Positions 9,401 to 15,903 of a stretch of DNA of 64,000 nucleotides are shown here, piece after piece (the stretch's first letter is position 1; each line of letters begins with the position of its first letter). The translations under genes and the position numbers were made by a program. The notes below the pieces were generated by a model. The model was not told where the DNA came from and ran no database searches. It saw only the letters and a list, made by a program, of their open reading frames with translations. The stretch lies in contig JBMORG010000011.1 in assembly GCA_049322355.1 (NCBI GenBank), positions 186,001 through 250,000 of the forward strand, written 5' to 3'. The DNA comes from 0-14-0-80-60-11 sp049322355 (lineage in GTDB: Bacteria; Desulfobacterota; Desulfobaccia; Desulfobaccales; 0-14-0-80-60-11).

Positions 9401-10155
9401 GGCCGGTTGCGGCTCCCGGTCTCTATCGCAACATGAGGATCGACGTTATCATTGAAGCCCCGGGAAATGTCTTCCTCATGGACCCCATGGGCAAAGTGGA
9501 ACTTACCGCAAATCTCAAGGCCGTCAAGAACCCTGACCAAAAGCTGGTTTTGGGTGGGGATATCCGCGCCCTCAGCGGCACCCTGGACATCGAAGAAAAA
9601 CCTTTTAAAGTCGAGCGGGCCATCCTCACTTTACCCGGGGTCGCCGGCAGGCCTATTCTGGTGGATGTCAAAGCCATCCACGAGATGGAAGACATCACCC
9701 TGGTCCTGACGGTGATGGGCACGATGGCCAACCCCAAAATTCGCCTGGAAAGCGAACCTCCGCTGCCGCCCGCCGACGTGCTCTCGTACCTGGTGTTTGG
9801 CGGACCGGCCGCCACCCTGAGCAAAGAACAATATCTGGCCCTGGGAGTGCAACAATTGGGCGTGTTGGGAGGCGTAACCACCAACAAGTTAAGCGAAATT
9901 TTGGGGTCTACCATCCCCCTTTTAAGCGGTATCAAAGTCAAGAGCGGCATGCTGGGCGGGCGGCCCACGGTGGGCCTGGGAAAAGAGGTTGCCAAGAATG
10001 TCAACATCTTCGTGGGACGTAATTTCAATGAGGAACGGGGGACGTACGAAAATCAGGTGGGACTTGAATATAAATTCAATAAAAACTGGAGTGTTGAGTC
10101 CCAGATCGGTTCCAGGAACTCCGGCGCCGATGTGTTCTTTAATTATGATTTTTAG
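6403..10155 (+). CDS. tamB: TamB/AsmA-family translocation and assembly protein
   Basis: A 1250-residue protein with an N-terminal membrane or signal segment, a very long beta-rich repetitive body typical of the AsmA/TamB bridge fold, and a C-terminal TamB (DUF490) domain over about the last 330 residues (region with SYLVFGGP and NVFVGRNF-like strands, ending FFNYDF). TamB spans the periplasm and is proposed to conduct lipids or unfolded outer-membrane proteins to TamA. The gene starts 15 bp after tamA with AAAGGAGG upstream, so the two form an operon. The length is close to that of other TamB proteins (about 1250 in E. coli). Confidence 0.88.
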   Translation: MRHAKIIMLTLALFLGLERVGNCSILPDVTNWGGASLLTLIQGKVNGKVSAGEISGNPISGITYRNFQITGGDGKTFLAADRLDVRLSLSSIASFRLNLANLTLTKPRIYLSREKSGQWNVSQLIKEVPKPAKPEGLADKIIATFLRAIDLSNLEMQQGEVQITKNGEVKTFTNLDLKSSVTLLQWGQPQQQAKVNLRSLGVTMPQGRAELETRLAYSHGLAQIDSLNLKLAGQTVVSLRGEICRPLSKLTCTLTGTIGPLPGEGIHGFWSRWPALWDLSGAFSLTSTPQGGKIDVKGKIGQSDYTVRGDLNSLVEPGVFHLDLDLKGLTTAQLQAIKDLKTSEIQGLSPVNARLRLEGRGLPWKPESLTTRLALEPFQYRDLKVDKLEMDLSGNARRQNLQASLAGNFGSLDLKAGGHLLPLGEVTGLSGDLTVQTKDLQPARVGVAKLKGTSLTGLFTGKFRVPPSLSLAQVYLAGKLDGRGSIDNRPLQGLSASFILEGRKLTVSQANLQMAGIAASLKGTLTESGVDVTFDAAVSGSRTLPLPSVPSFASLKAQGAVRGTWKAPQISLAGQVHKLSPNKNLNLELAKLNATLSGWPPQTGNVQLVGSQLNTPAGTFSCLNLNASGAGGQWQFQAAATSPKEPKFEMAGTADLTARPLVFRVSQVSWRSQGLKVKNQTPFQVHILPGWEISPVTFLMDGGTVTLAGLARDQELSGHLEVRQLNAGLLAPLGLPAEGKLNGRLTLAGNPRSPSINGQISLNDGKVQNFPLRTLTTTLAYQDNQAQISGYLEIGPQQARLVWKGSVPVQLSLLPFKFALAEDGLDLRLHSERANLSQLTAVSKEVQAAEGLLEAMVEARGNPRQPRVSGYVRWKAGYLQLRQAGTPYRLVPGEIRLQGDKIVIPGLILENDGTVSLSGEIDLAGPLLVKTRLQAENFRLLDRGGNEMWTNGAVDLNGPLSALMAKGRLTVPKARLRPTLFRTGQDPDVIILPLKPGPKGPVAAPGLYRNMRIDVIIEAPGNVFLMDPMGKVELTANLKAVKNPDQKLVLGGDIRALSGTLDIEEKPFKVERAILTLPGVAGRPILVDVKAIHEMEDITLVLTVMGTMANPKIRLESEPPLPPADVLSYLVFGGPAATLSKEQYLALGVQQLGVLGGVTTNKLSEILGSTIPLLSGIKVKSGMLGGRPTVGLGKEVAKNVNIFVGRNFNEERGTYENQVGLEYKFNKNWSVESQIGSRNSGADVFFNYDF

Positions 10156-10179
10156 TTCCTGGCCAGTTGCCAGCGGTCA

Positions 10180-10302
10180 GCCAAATGTAGGGCGGGCACC
10201 GTCCGCCATAATATCTGCGCACCTTTTCTGCACTCCTTAGCTGCACTTAACTCATGGGGCCGGCAAAGCCAATAGCGTAGGGTGCGCACTGCGCACCTTT
10301 TC
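10180..10302. repeat. Two GTAGGGTGCG-type palindromic repeats
   Basis: Between the convergent tamB and kinase genes lie GTAGGGCGGGCACCGTCCGCC (about 10186-10206) and GTAGGGTGCGCACTGCGCACC (about 10277-10297). Each is a short palindrome behind the same GTAGGG lead. Close copies occur near 27186 and 31872, so this is a dispersed REP-like family. Confidence 0.6.
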
Positions 10303-10307
10303 TTCCC

Positions 10308-11333
10308 CTAACCGCGCTTTCCTCCGGCAGCCGGCAAAGTTTTCATCAACTCTTCCAGCCTGGGAAAGGTCCCGGGGCGCTCGGCCAACCGCCGACGCAG
10401 GCCCTCCACCGCCGGAGGAATGTAGCGGGCGAAATAATCCTTGCCCTTAACCTTAGTGAGATAGCCGTAGGCCCCCAGGATCTGGAGATTGCGGCAGAGA
10501 GCCAGGTGGTAATACTGCTCCCGGAAAGCCCTGGGGTCCACTTGCAGCCGGGCGGTTACCAGGTCCAGGTAATAATCCAAGAATTCCTGTTGCCGGGCCG
10601 GGCTCAGATTGACATAGGGGTCGATGAGCAGAGAAGCGAGATCATAGCCCAGGGGACCCAGCCGCCCCCCCTGAAAATCGATAACCCGCAGCCGCCCGCT
10701 GGTAATGAAAAGATTCCTGGATTGATAATCCCGATGCAGAAAATAATTGGAGCCAGAGGGCAAGGCCCCGGTGAGAAGACGTTCAAAATCCGGCGCTAAA
10801 TCCTCCATGGTGGTTTTCAACCGCAGATAGTTATTCAGGAAGGCCCGGACGAAATAACCGCACTCCCGCTCCCACAGAAAGGGCCGGTGCAGCGTGGGAG
10901 TATCGAAACACCAGGCGGTATCGAACCCCTCTCTGCCCTTGATTTGCATATTTACCAGGACTTCCAGGGCCTGCCGGTACCAGTGGCGCACCTGACTCTC
11001 CTGGGGCTGCCGCTTGATGACGGTTTCCAGACTGATGTCCCCCAGGTCTTCCAGAAGCAGCCAGAACTCTTCCCGGCAGTAGGTGTAGATTTCCGGCACC
11101 GGCACCCCGTTTGCCTTAAGATGCCGGCCTATATGGTAATAGGAGTCGTTTTCATTAAATTCTTCTCCGCCCGCCGGCGACGGGTGAAAAAGCAGGACCG
11201 CGGTGGGAGACCCCAACAGGCGATAGAAGCGGCGGTCGGAGCCGTCTCCCGCCAGGGTTTGAGGTGAAGTCAGGCTGACTCCTCGGGCTTTGGCCGCAGC
11301 CTCCAGGCGGGCGGTCCAGAGATAATCCGGCAT
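10308..11333 (-). CDS. AmgK-like aminoglycoside-phosphotransferase-family sugar kinase
   Basis: A 341-residue kinase-like protein (COG3178 type). Visible motifs are GDGSDRRFYR near residue 30 (nucleotide-binding strand), HRDYQSRNL (catalytic loop) and VIDFQGG (metal-binding Asp). It lies downstream of a sugar nucleotidyltransferase on the same strand; in Pseudomonas the equivalent AmgK and MurU phosphorylate and activate N-acetylmuramic acid for peptidoglycan recycling. That assignment rests on family and pairing, and the substrate is not proven. The ATG has AAGGGA upstream. The 238-bp gap to the upstream partner contains repeats. Confidence 0.7.
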   Translation of the reverse strand: MPDYLWTARLEAAAKARGVSLTSPQTLAGDGSDRRFYRLLGSPTAVLLFHPSPAGGEEFNENDSYYHIGRHLKANGVPVPEIYTYCREEFWLLLEDLGDISLETVIKRQPQESQVRHWYRQALEVLVNMQIKGREGFDTAWCFDTPTLHRPFLWERECGYFVRAFLNNYLRLKTTMEDLAPDFERLLTGALPSGSNYFLHRDYQSRNLFITSGRLRVIDFQGGRLGPLGYDLASLLIDPYVNLSPARQQEFLDYYLDLVTARLQVDPRAFREQYYHLALCRNLQILGAYGYLTKVKGKDYFARYIPPAVEGLRRRLAERPGTFPRLEELMKTLPAAGGKRG

Positions 11334-11371
11334 AAAAATCCCTTCCCTATGCTTCCGGGTTCAAGGTTCAA

Positions 11372-11530
11372 AGTTGATGAATTCGCAAAAAGTCATTTTC
11401 CCCTCCCCTGGTGGGAGGGGAATAAGGGGAGGGGGAGATAACTGATCGGATATATAAATAAATCATCTTACCCACACCCTAACCCTTTCCCCTCAAGGAG
11501 GAGGGAGTTGTTAACTTTTTGTGAAGCTAT
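11372..11530. repeat. Repeat-filled spacer with facing GCAAAAAGT / ACTTTTTGTG ends
   Basis: CGCAAAAAGTCATTTT at the left and AACTTTTTGTG at the right resemble the ends of the MITE-like elements elsewhere in the window. Inside are C-rich and G-rich stretches (CCCCTCCCCTGGTGGGAGGGG and CCCTAACCCTTTCCCC) of a kind that recurs near 21950 and 36735. No gene is seen. Confidence 0.4.
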
Positions 11531-11571
11531 CAAAGTTCAAGGTTACACATTCCAACCTCGCCCGTCGAACT

Positions 11572-12516
11572 TTAAACTATAATTTGCCCCCGGGCGGAAT
11601 CTATTACCTGGACCCCGGAGGCCACGATACAACTCTCCAGTTCCACGCCCGGAGCAATGACGGCCTGGTCCCAGACCACGGTATTTTTCAGGGAGGCCCC
11701 CTCCCCTACCACTACGTCCTTCCCCAAACAGACGCCGCCCCGGAACGCCACTCCGGCTCCCATCCTGGTCCCGGAGCCCATCATGGGGTCGGTTATGGGT
11801 GCGAAATATCCGGTCAATTTCCCGGCTTCCCCTTGGAGGAGCCGCCGGTGGGCCGCCAGGTAATTCTCCGGCGTGCCGATATCCTGCCAAAAATGGCCGC
11901 TCACCGTTAAGTAAGCCAGCCGCTCCCCCGCGGCCAGGGCCTCACGCCAGGCCGTCACCAGATCATATTTCTGTCCAGCGGGGGGAAGATACTGCAGCAT
12001 TTTCGGGTCCACTATCTGGATGCCGGTGTAGGCCAGGGGCGGCCCGCCTCCTCCTGGCGGTGGTCCGCCGATGCTTGCCACCCCACTTCCCGCCACCCAG
12101 ACGTTGTTATATGCGGGGAAGTCATGGAGCACCAGGGTGCTGACCGCGTCTGCCTTATGGCTGTGGTATATCTCGGCCAGGTCCAGGTCCGTCAGGATGT
12201 CGGCGTTGACTGCCAGAAACGGCCCATCCCGCAAAATCTCCCCTAATTGCCGGATGCCGCCCCCGGTACCCAATATTTCCGGTTCCGGACTTACACTTAG
12301 GTTGAAACTCCAAGGCTCAGACCGCAGAAAGTCTTGCACCCTGTCGCCCAGATGGTGGGTATTTACCGCCACCTGGAAACAGCCCGCAGCCTCCAACTGG
12401 GCCAGCACCACCCCCAGCAGGGGACGGTTCAACACCGGCAACAAAGGCTTGGGAACGATATCCGTGAGCGGCGCCAGCCGCGTCCCCAACCCCGCCGCCA
12501 ACACGGCAGCTTTCAA
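11572..12516 (-). CDS. NDP-sugar pyrophosphorylase with C-terminal beta-helix
   Basis: A 314-residue nucleotidyltransferase. The N-terminus holds the signature AAGLGTRLAPLT...VPKPLLPV (residues 6-28) for nucleotide binding, and NADILTD marks the metal-binding region. The last 80 residues form hexapeptide left-handed beta-helix repeats (for example GSGTRMGAGVAF). It could activate a sugar 1-phosphate made by the AmgK-like kinase downstream, as MurU does, but Pseudomonas MurU lacks the beta-helix tail, so a mannose- or glucose-1-phosphate substrate is also possible. The start is a TTG with GGAG 4-5 bp upstream. A poorly conserved glycine- and proline-rich loop sits near residue 153. Confidence 0.72.
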   Translation of the reverse strand: MKAAVLAAGLGTRLAPLTDIVPKPLLPVLNRPLLGVVLAQLEAAGCFQVAVNTHHLGDRVQDFLRSEPWSFNLSVSPEPEILGTGGGIRQLGEILRDGPFLAVNADILTDLDLAEIYHSHKADAVSTLVLHDFPAYNNVWVAGSGVASIGGPPPGGGGPPLAYTGIQIVDPKMLQYLPPAGQKYDLVTAWREALAAGERLAYLTVSGHFWQDIGTPENYLAAHRRLLQGEAGKLTGYFAPITDPMMGSGTRMGAGVAFRGGVCLGKDVVVGEGASLKNTVVWDQAVIAPGVELESCIVASGVQVIDSARGQIIV

Positions 12517-12669
12517 AAAAGCTCCTGGTTTGCGGTTTTCGGTTTTCGGTTTTTGGTTACAGAGTTTGCCATAAAATTTCTGCTGAGGTTGGTTTTTTAA
12601 ATCCCCCTAAATCCCCCTGCGCCCCGGCATTGGCGGCAGTGCCTCTGCTTACTGCTCACGGCTCACGGC

Positions 12670-13152
12670 TCACTTCTTATAACCGAATTTCCGCAAAATA
12701 TCCCGGCGCCAGGCGCGGCCGGCCTCATCTTCCACGCCCTTGGGAGAAAAGCCGTCCACCACTCCCAGGATTCCCCGTCCCTGTTCGGTCTGGGCTAGGA
12801 TAACTTCCACGGGGTTGGCGGTGGCACAAAAAATGCGGCAGACCTCGGGACAGAGTTTCACCGCGTTGAGCACGTTGATGGGAAAGGCATCTTTGAGCAG
12901 TATATTAAAGGTGTGGCCCGCAGCCAGGCGCCGGGCGTTCTCGGTGGCTGCGGCTTTCAGGTCGTCGTCATTGCCTTCCACCCGGATGAGGCAATCGCCG
13001 GAGGACTCGGAAAAAGCCAAGCCGAATTTGATGCCGGGCGAGGCGCCCACCAGAATTTCATACAGGTCTTCCACCGTTTTTATGAAATGACTCTGGCCCA
13101 AAATGAGATTAGCTCCTTCGGGAATGATGATTTTCTCCAACTTCAATTCCAT
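12670..13152 (-). CDS. Adenosine-specific kinase family protein (COG1839)
   Basis: A 160-residue protein that starts MELKLEKIIIPEGANLI and matches the DUF355/COG1839 family along its whole length, including NVLNAVKLCPEVCRIFCATA and GRGILGVVDG. Structures of archaeal relatives showed an adenosine- or AMP-binding site, from which the name comes; the cellular reaction is not well established. A GAGGTG site lies 6 bp before the ATG. It is transcribed away from the binding-protein gene, with 70 bp between the starts. Confidence 0.8.
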   Translation of the reverse strand: MELKLEKIIIPEGANLILGQSHFIKTVEDLYEILVGASPGIKFGLAFSESSGDCLIRVEGNDDDLKAAATENARRLAAGHTFNILLKDAFPINVLNAVKLCPEVCRIFCATANPVEVILAQTEQGRGILGVVDGFSPKGVEDEAGRAWRRDILRKFGYKK

Positions 13153-13222
13153 GGGCGCACCTCGTTCGGCCTGGCCGGAATTCCTTCCCGGCTATGGTTT
13201 TTTCTGGTATTATAGATACGAT

Positions 13223-14452
13223 ATGCCCAGAGAACAAGATATGAAAAGATTTTGGGCGGCCAAGAGACGAAGGGAAAAATGCGAAGATAAACAAAGGGCA
13301 TTTTTCCTTTTCGCCTTTTTCCCTTTTCGCCTTTTCGCCCTTTCCACTAAGAGACTGCATCTCGTTGCCGTGTGCTTACTATGTTTGTCGTCTCCGGCCG
13401 TGGCGGAAATCAAGATCGGCGTGTATCTTCCTATGACCGGGTCAGCCGCGGCCATGGGCCAGATGGTGTGGGAAGGCGTGCAGGTGGCGCACCGGCTCCA
13501 GCCCCAGGTGCTGGGGCAGCCCGTCAAATTAATCCTGCTGGACACCCGGAGCGACCGCATCGAAGCGGCCAACGCGGTCAGCCGTCTCATCGAGCAGGAC
13601 AAAGTGGCGGTCATCATCGGCGAGGTAATCAGCAGCGACACCCTGGCCGGAGTCCCCATCGCCGAGCGGGCCGGGATTCCCAATATCTCTCCCACTGCCA
13701 CCAACCCCCTGGTGACCCAGAACCGGAAGTTTGCCTTCCGGGCCGCATACGTGGACGACCTCCAGGGCAAAGTCGCGGCCCGTTATGCCTGGGAAAACCT
13801 GAAGGCCCGGCGGGTGGCGGTGCTCATTGACCAGGCCCAGGATTACTGCGTCGGTCTGGCCAAGTTTTTTATGGACGAATTTAAAAGTCGGGGCGGTCAG
13901 ATTGTCTCCATCAGCTATATTCAGACCGGCGACCAGGATTTCAGCGCCCAGATTTCGGCGTTGAAGGGGGCCAACCCCGACCTGATCTATGCGCCGAACT
14001 ACTATACCGAAGATGCCCTCTTGGCCAAGCAGCTCCAGGATTTGGGGGTCAAAACTCCCATACTCACCGGGGACGGGGCCCAGGTGCCGGAATTGCTCAG
14101 CATCGGCGGCGACGCGGTCAACGGCATGTATTTTACCGCCCTCTTTCACCGCCAAGGCATTAAAACCGAGATCGGGCAAAAATTTCTCCAGGCCTACGAG
14201 GCCAAGTATAACAAGGCCCTGGATGCCTTTGCGGCCCTGGGCGGCGATGGCTATTTTCTGCTGACTGCGGCAATTAACCGGGCGGGCACCACTGACGGCG
14301 CCAAAGTGGCGCAGGCCCTGGCCGCGACCAAGGACTTCCCCGGGGTCACCGGCACCATCACCATGGGCGAAAACCACAACCCCGTCAAGGGGGTGACGGT
14401 TATTAAGGTGGAGAAAGGGCAGTTTGTTTATCAGACGACGATAAACCCATAG
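13223..14452 (+). CDS. Branched-chain amino-acid-type ABC transporter substrate-binding protein
   Basis: A type 1 periplasmic binding protein of about 409 residues. The mature part begins EIKIGVYLPMTGSAAAMGQ and continues with the family pattern ADVISSDT-like loop, IPNISPTATNP, FRAAYVDD and ALGGDGYFL. Such proteins deliver amino acids or related small ligands to LivHMGF-type importers; none of those genes is nearby. The N-terminus is odd: before the hydrophobic signal core lies a 30-residue basic and aromatic stretch coded by a CTTTTTCGCC-like repetitive tract (about 13300-13345). The start is uncertain: ATG at 13223 or at 13241. Confidence 0.82.
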   Translation: MPREQDMKRFWAAKRRREKCEDKQRAFFLFAFFPFRLFALSTKRLHLVAVCLLCLSSPAVAEIKIGVYLPMTGSAAAMGQMVWEGVQVAHRLQPQVLGQPVKLILLDTRSDRIEAANAVSRLIEQDKVAVIIGEVISSDTLAGVPIAERAGIPNISPTATNPLVTQNRKFAFRAAYVDDLQGKVAARYAWENLKARRVAVLIDQAQDYCVGLAKFFMDEFKSRGGQIVSISYIQTGDQDFSAQISALKGANPDLIYAPNYYTEDALLAKQLQDLGVKTPILTGDGAQVPELLSIGGDAVNGMYFTALFHRQGIKTEIGQKFLQAYEAKYNKALDAFAALGGDGYFLLTAAINRAGTTDGAKVAQALAATKDFPGVTGTITMGENHNPVKGVTVIKVEKGQFVYQTTINP

Positions 14453-14468
14453 TATCTCTTAAATAATT

Positions 14469-14774
14469 ATGAAACAAGCCAAAATAGATATCCCCAGAGA
14501 CAAAATTGAAAACTTCTGTAAAAAATGGAAGATTGCTGAGTTTTCCATCTTCGGATCGGCATTACGCCAGGATTTCTTGCCAGATAGCGATGTTGATGTG
14601 CTGATCAGTTTTGAACCTGATATTCCCTGGAGCCTTTATGATTGGGTAGATATGATTGAAGAATTACAGAGTATCCTTGGACGGGAAGTTGACCTGGTGG
14701 AGAAATCGGGTCTGAGGAATCCTTTCCGGAGACACGAAATTCTTAATAACAGACAGGTCATCTATGCCGCATAG
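14469..14774 (+). CDS. mntA: MntA-type nucleotidyltransferase antitoxin, copy 1
   Basis: A 101-residue minimal nucleotidyltransferase. The active-site motif is intact: G29-S30, then D41 and D43 in DSDVDVL. In characterised type VII systems MntA neutralises the HEPN toxin HepT by adding AMP to its active-site tyrosine. The gene overlaps the following hepT by 11 bp through ATGCCGCATAG, so the two are translationally coupled. A second, similar pair follows within 2 bp, indicating tandem duplication of the module. Confidence 0.88.
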   Translation: MKQAKIDIPRDKIENFCKKWKIAEFSIFGSALRQDFLPDSDVDVLISFEPDIPWSLYDWVDMIEELQSILGREVDLVEKSGLRNPFRRHEILNNRQVIYAA

Positions 14775-15123
14775 AAAGGCTGACCCGGCATTTTTATGGG
14801 ATATGCTCGATGCAGCCAAGGCAATTCGAGACTTTGTCACCGGCAAGACGTTTCACCATTACCTGACCGAACGTATGTTGCGAGGCGCTGTAGAAAGGCA
14901 TCTGGAAATAATCGGTGAAGCCGCTAAAGGAGTATCTAAGAGTTTTCAAGAGGCTCATCCGGAAATTCCCTGGCATCGAATAATCGCTCAACGCCATGTT
15001 TTGGCGCATGAATATGGGGAAATTAAACATGAATTGATTTGGCGGGTTGCTACGCTGCGTATTCAAGAGCTTATTGAAGTTCTTGAACCCTTGGTTCCGC
15101 CGTCGCCTCCGGAAGAAGGTTAA
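14764..15123 (+). CDS. hepT: HepT-type HEPN toxin, copy 1 (active site intact)
   Basis: A 119-residue DUF86/HEPN protein. The RNase motif R-x4-H-x-Y is complete: R77, H82 and Y84 in QRHVLAHEY. HepT toxins cut RNA when free of the MntA antitoxin; Y84 corresponds to the tyrosine modified by MntA in other systems. The ATG at 14764 lies inside the end of mntA. The C-terminus is proline-rich (PPSPPEEG), a feature shared with copy 2. Confidence 0.88.
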   Translation: MPHRKADPAFLWDMLDAAKAIRDFVTGKTFHHYLTERMLRGAVERHLEIIGEAAKGVSKSFQEAHPEIPWHRIIAQRHVLAHEYGEIKHELIWRVATLRIQELIEVLEPLVPPSPPEEG

Positions 15124-15125
15124 TA

Positions 15126-15434
15126 GTGAAAATTAAGTCTGGCATTGACATCCCTCTCCACAAGATAGCTGCCTTCTGCCGCCGGTGGAAGATTAAAGAG
15201 TTTGCCCTTTTCGGGTCGGTCCTGCGAGAAGACTTCCGCCCCGATAGTGATATAGATGTGCTGGTAAGCTTTGAACCGGGCGGCGGGATTACCTTCGATA
15301 ATCGGGTGGAGATGCAGGACGCACTGGCTGAAATTTTAGGCCGGGAAGTCGATATAGTCGAAAAGGATGCTATTCGCAACCCATTCAGGCGCCATAATAT
15401 CTCAACGACCAAAGAGGCCGTTTATGCCGCTTAG
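15126..15434 (+). CDS. mntA: MntA-type nucleotidyltransferase antitoxin, copy 2
   Basis: A 102-residue paralogue of the gene at 14469, with an intact motif (G30-S31, then D42 and D44 in DSDIDVLV). It starts with GTG two bases after the stop of the first hepT, making one four-gene operon. Its end, coding YAA then TAG, overlaps the next gene by 11 bp exactly as in copy 1. The two antitoxins share the ends KIENFC/KIAAFC and NPFRRH but differ enough that cross-neutralisation cannot be assumed. Confidence 0.86.
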   Translation: MKIKSGIDIPLHKIAAFCRRWKIKEFALFGSVLREDFRPDSDIDVLVSFEPGGGITFDNRVEMQDALAEILGREVDIVEKDAIRNPFRRHNISTTKEAVYAA

Positions 15435-15786
15435 CTGGAGAGACCCGGCAAATCTCTGGGACATGTTGGAAGCTGCCGAACGAATCCAACATTTCCGGCA
15501 TAACAAAACTTTTGAGGACTTTATGAAGGATGACATGCTGAGGGCTGCGGTGGAACGAAACTTCGAGATTATTGGGGAAGCGGCGCGCCGAATCTCTGAT
15601 AACCCCAAACAGGAACATCCTGAAATCCCCTGGCGCAAGATCGTTGCCCAGCGCAATGTCTTAATACGTGAATATGATGATATCGATTATAAAGAAATAT
15701 GGGAGGTAGTCTCTTTCCAGGTGCCTCGTTTGATTGACCTGATCAGGCCGTTGACACCGCCGCTTCCTCCAGAGGTCGAAAGTTGA
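15424..15786 (+). CDS. hepT: HepT-type HEPN protein, copy 2, with active-site His replaced by Arg
   Basis: A 120-residue paralogue of the toxin at 14764, alignable without gaps through the active site. The motif reads R77-x4-R82-x-Y84 (QRNVLIREY) instead of R-x4-H-x-Y: codon 15667-15669 is CGT where copy 1 has CAT. Loss of the catalytic histidine predicts a dead or weak RNase that still keeps the tyrosine MntA would modify. It may act as a decoy or heterodimer partner, or may be decaying. The ATG at 15424 is preferred over an upstream in-frame start because it mirrors the overlap of copy 1. Confidence 0.84.
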   Translation: MPLSWRDPANLWDMLEAAERIQHFRHNKTFEDFMKDDMLRAAVERNFEIIGEAARRISDNPKQEHPEIPWRKIVAQRNVLIREYDDIDYKEIWEVVSFQVPRLIDLIRPLTPPLPPEVES

Positions 15787-15797
15787 TGATTTAACCC

Positions 15798-15887
15798 TCG
15801 TCCCAAGCTGTGCTTGGGAACGCGCTTTAAGGAGCCAAGCTGAGCTTGGCATCAATTGTCGTTCCCAAGTGCAACTTGGGAACGAGG
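15798..15887. repeat. Triple-hairpin array of the CGTTCCCAAG family
   Basis: Three hairpins in a row: CGTCCCAAGCTGTGCTTGGGAACG, then GCCAAGCTGAGCTTGGC, then CGTTCCCAAG/CTTGGGAACG. The array lies directly upstream of gyrA, ending about 16 bp before its GTG. A decayed array with the same three-part order occurs at about 44052-44140. Confidence 0.75.
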
Positions 15888-15903
15888 GATTTAAAATAAT
15901 CCT

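Noticed and set aside
13529..14377. A 282-codon minus-strand frame opposite the binding-protein gene
   Set aside because: Shadow of the real gene; low-complexity glycine- and valine-rich translation.
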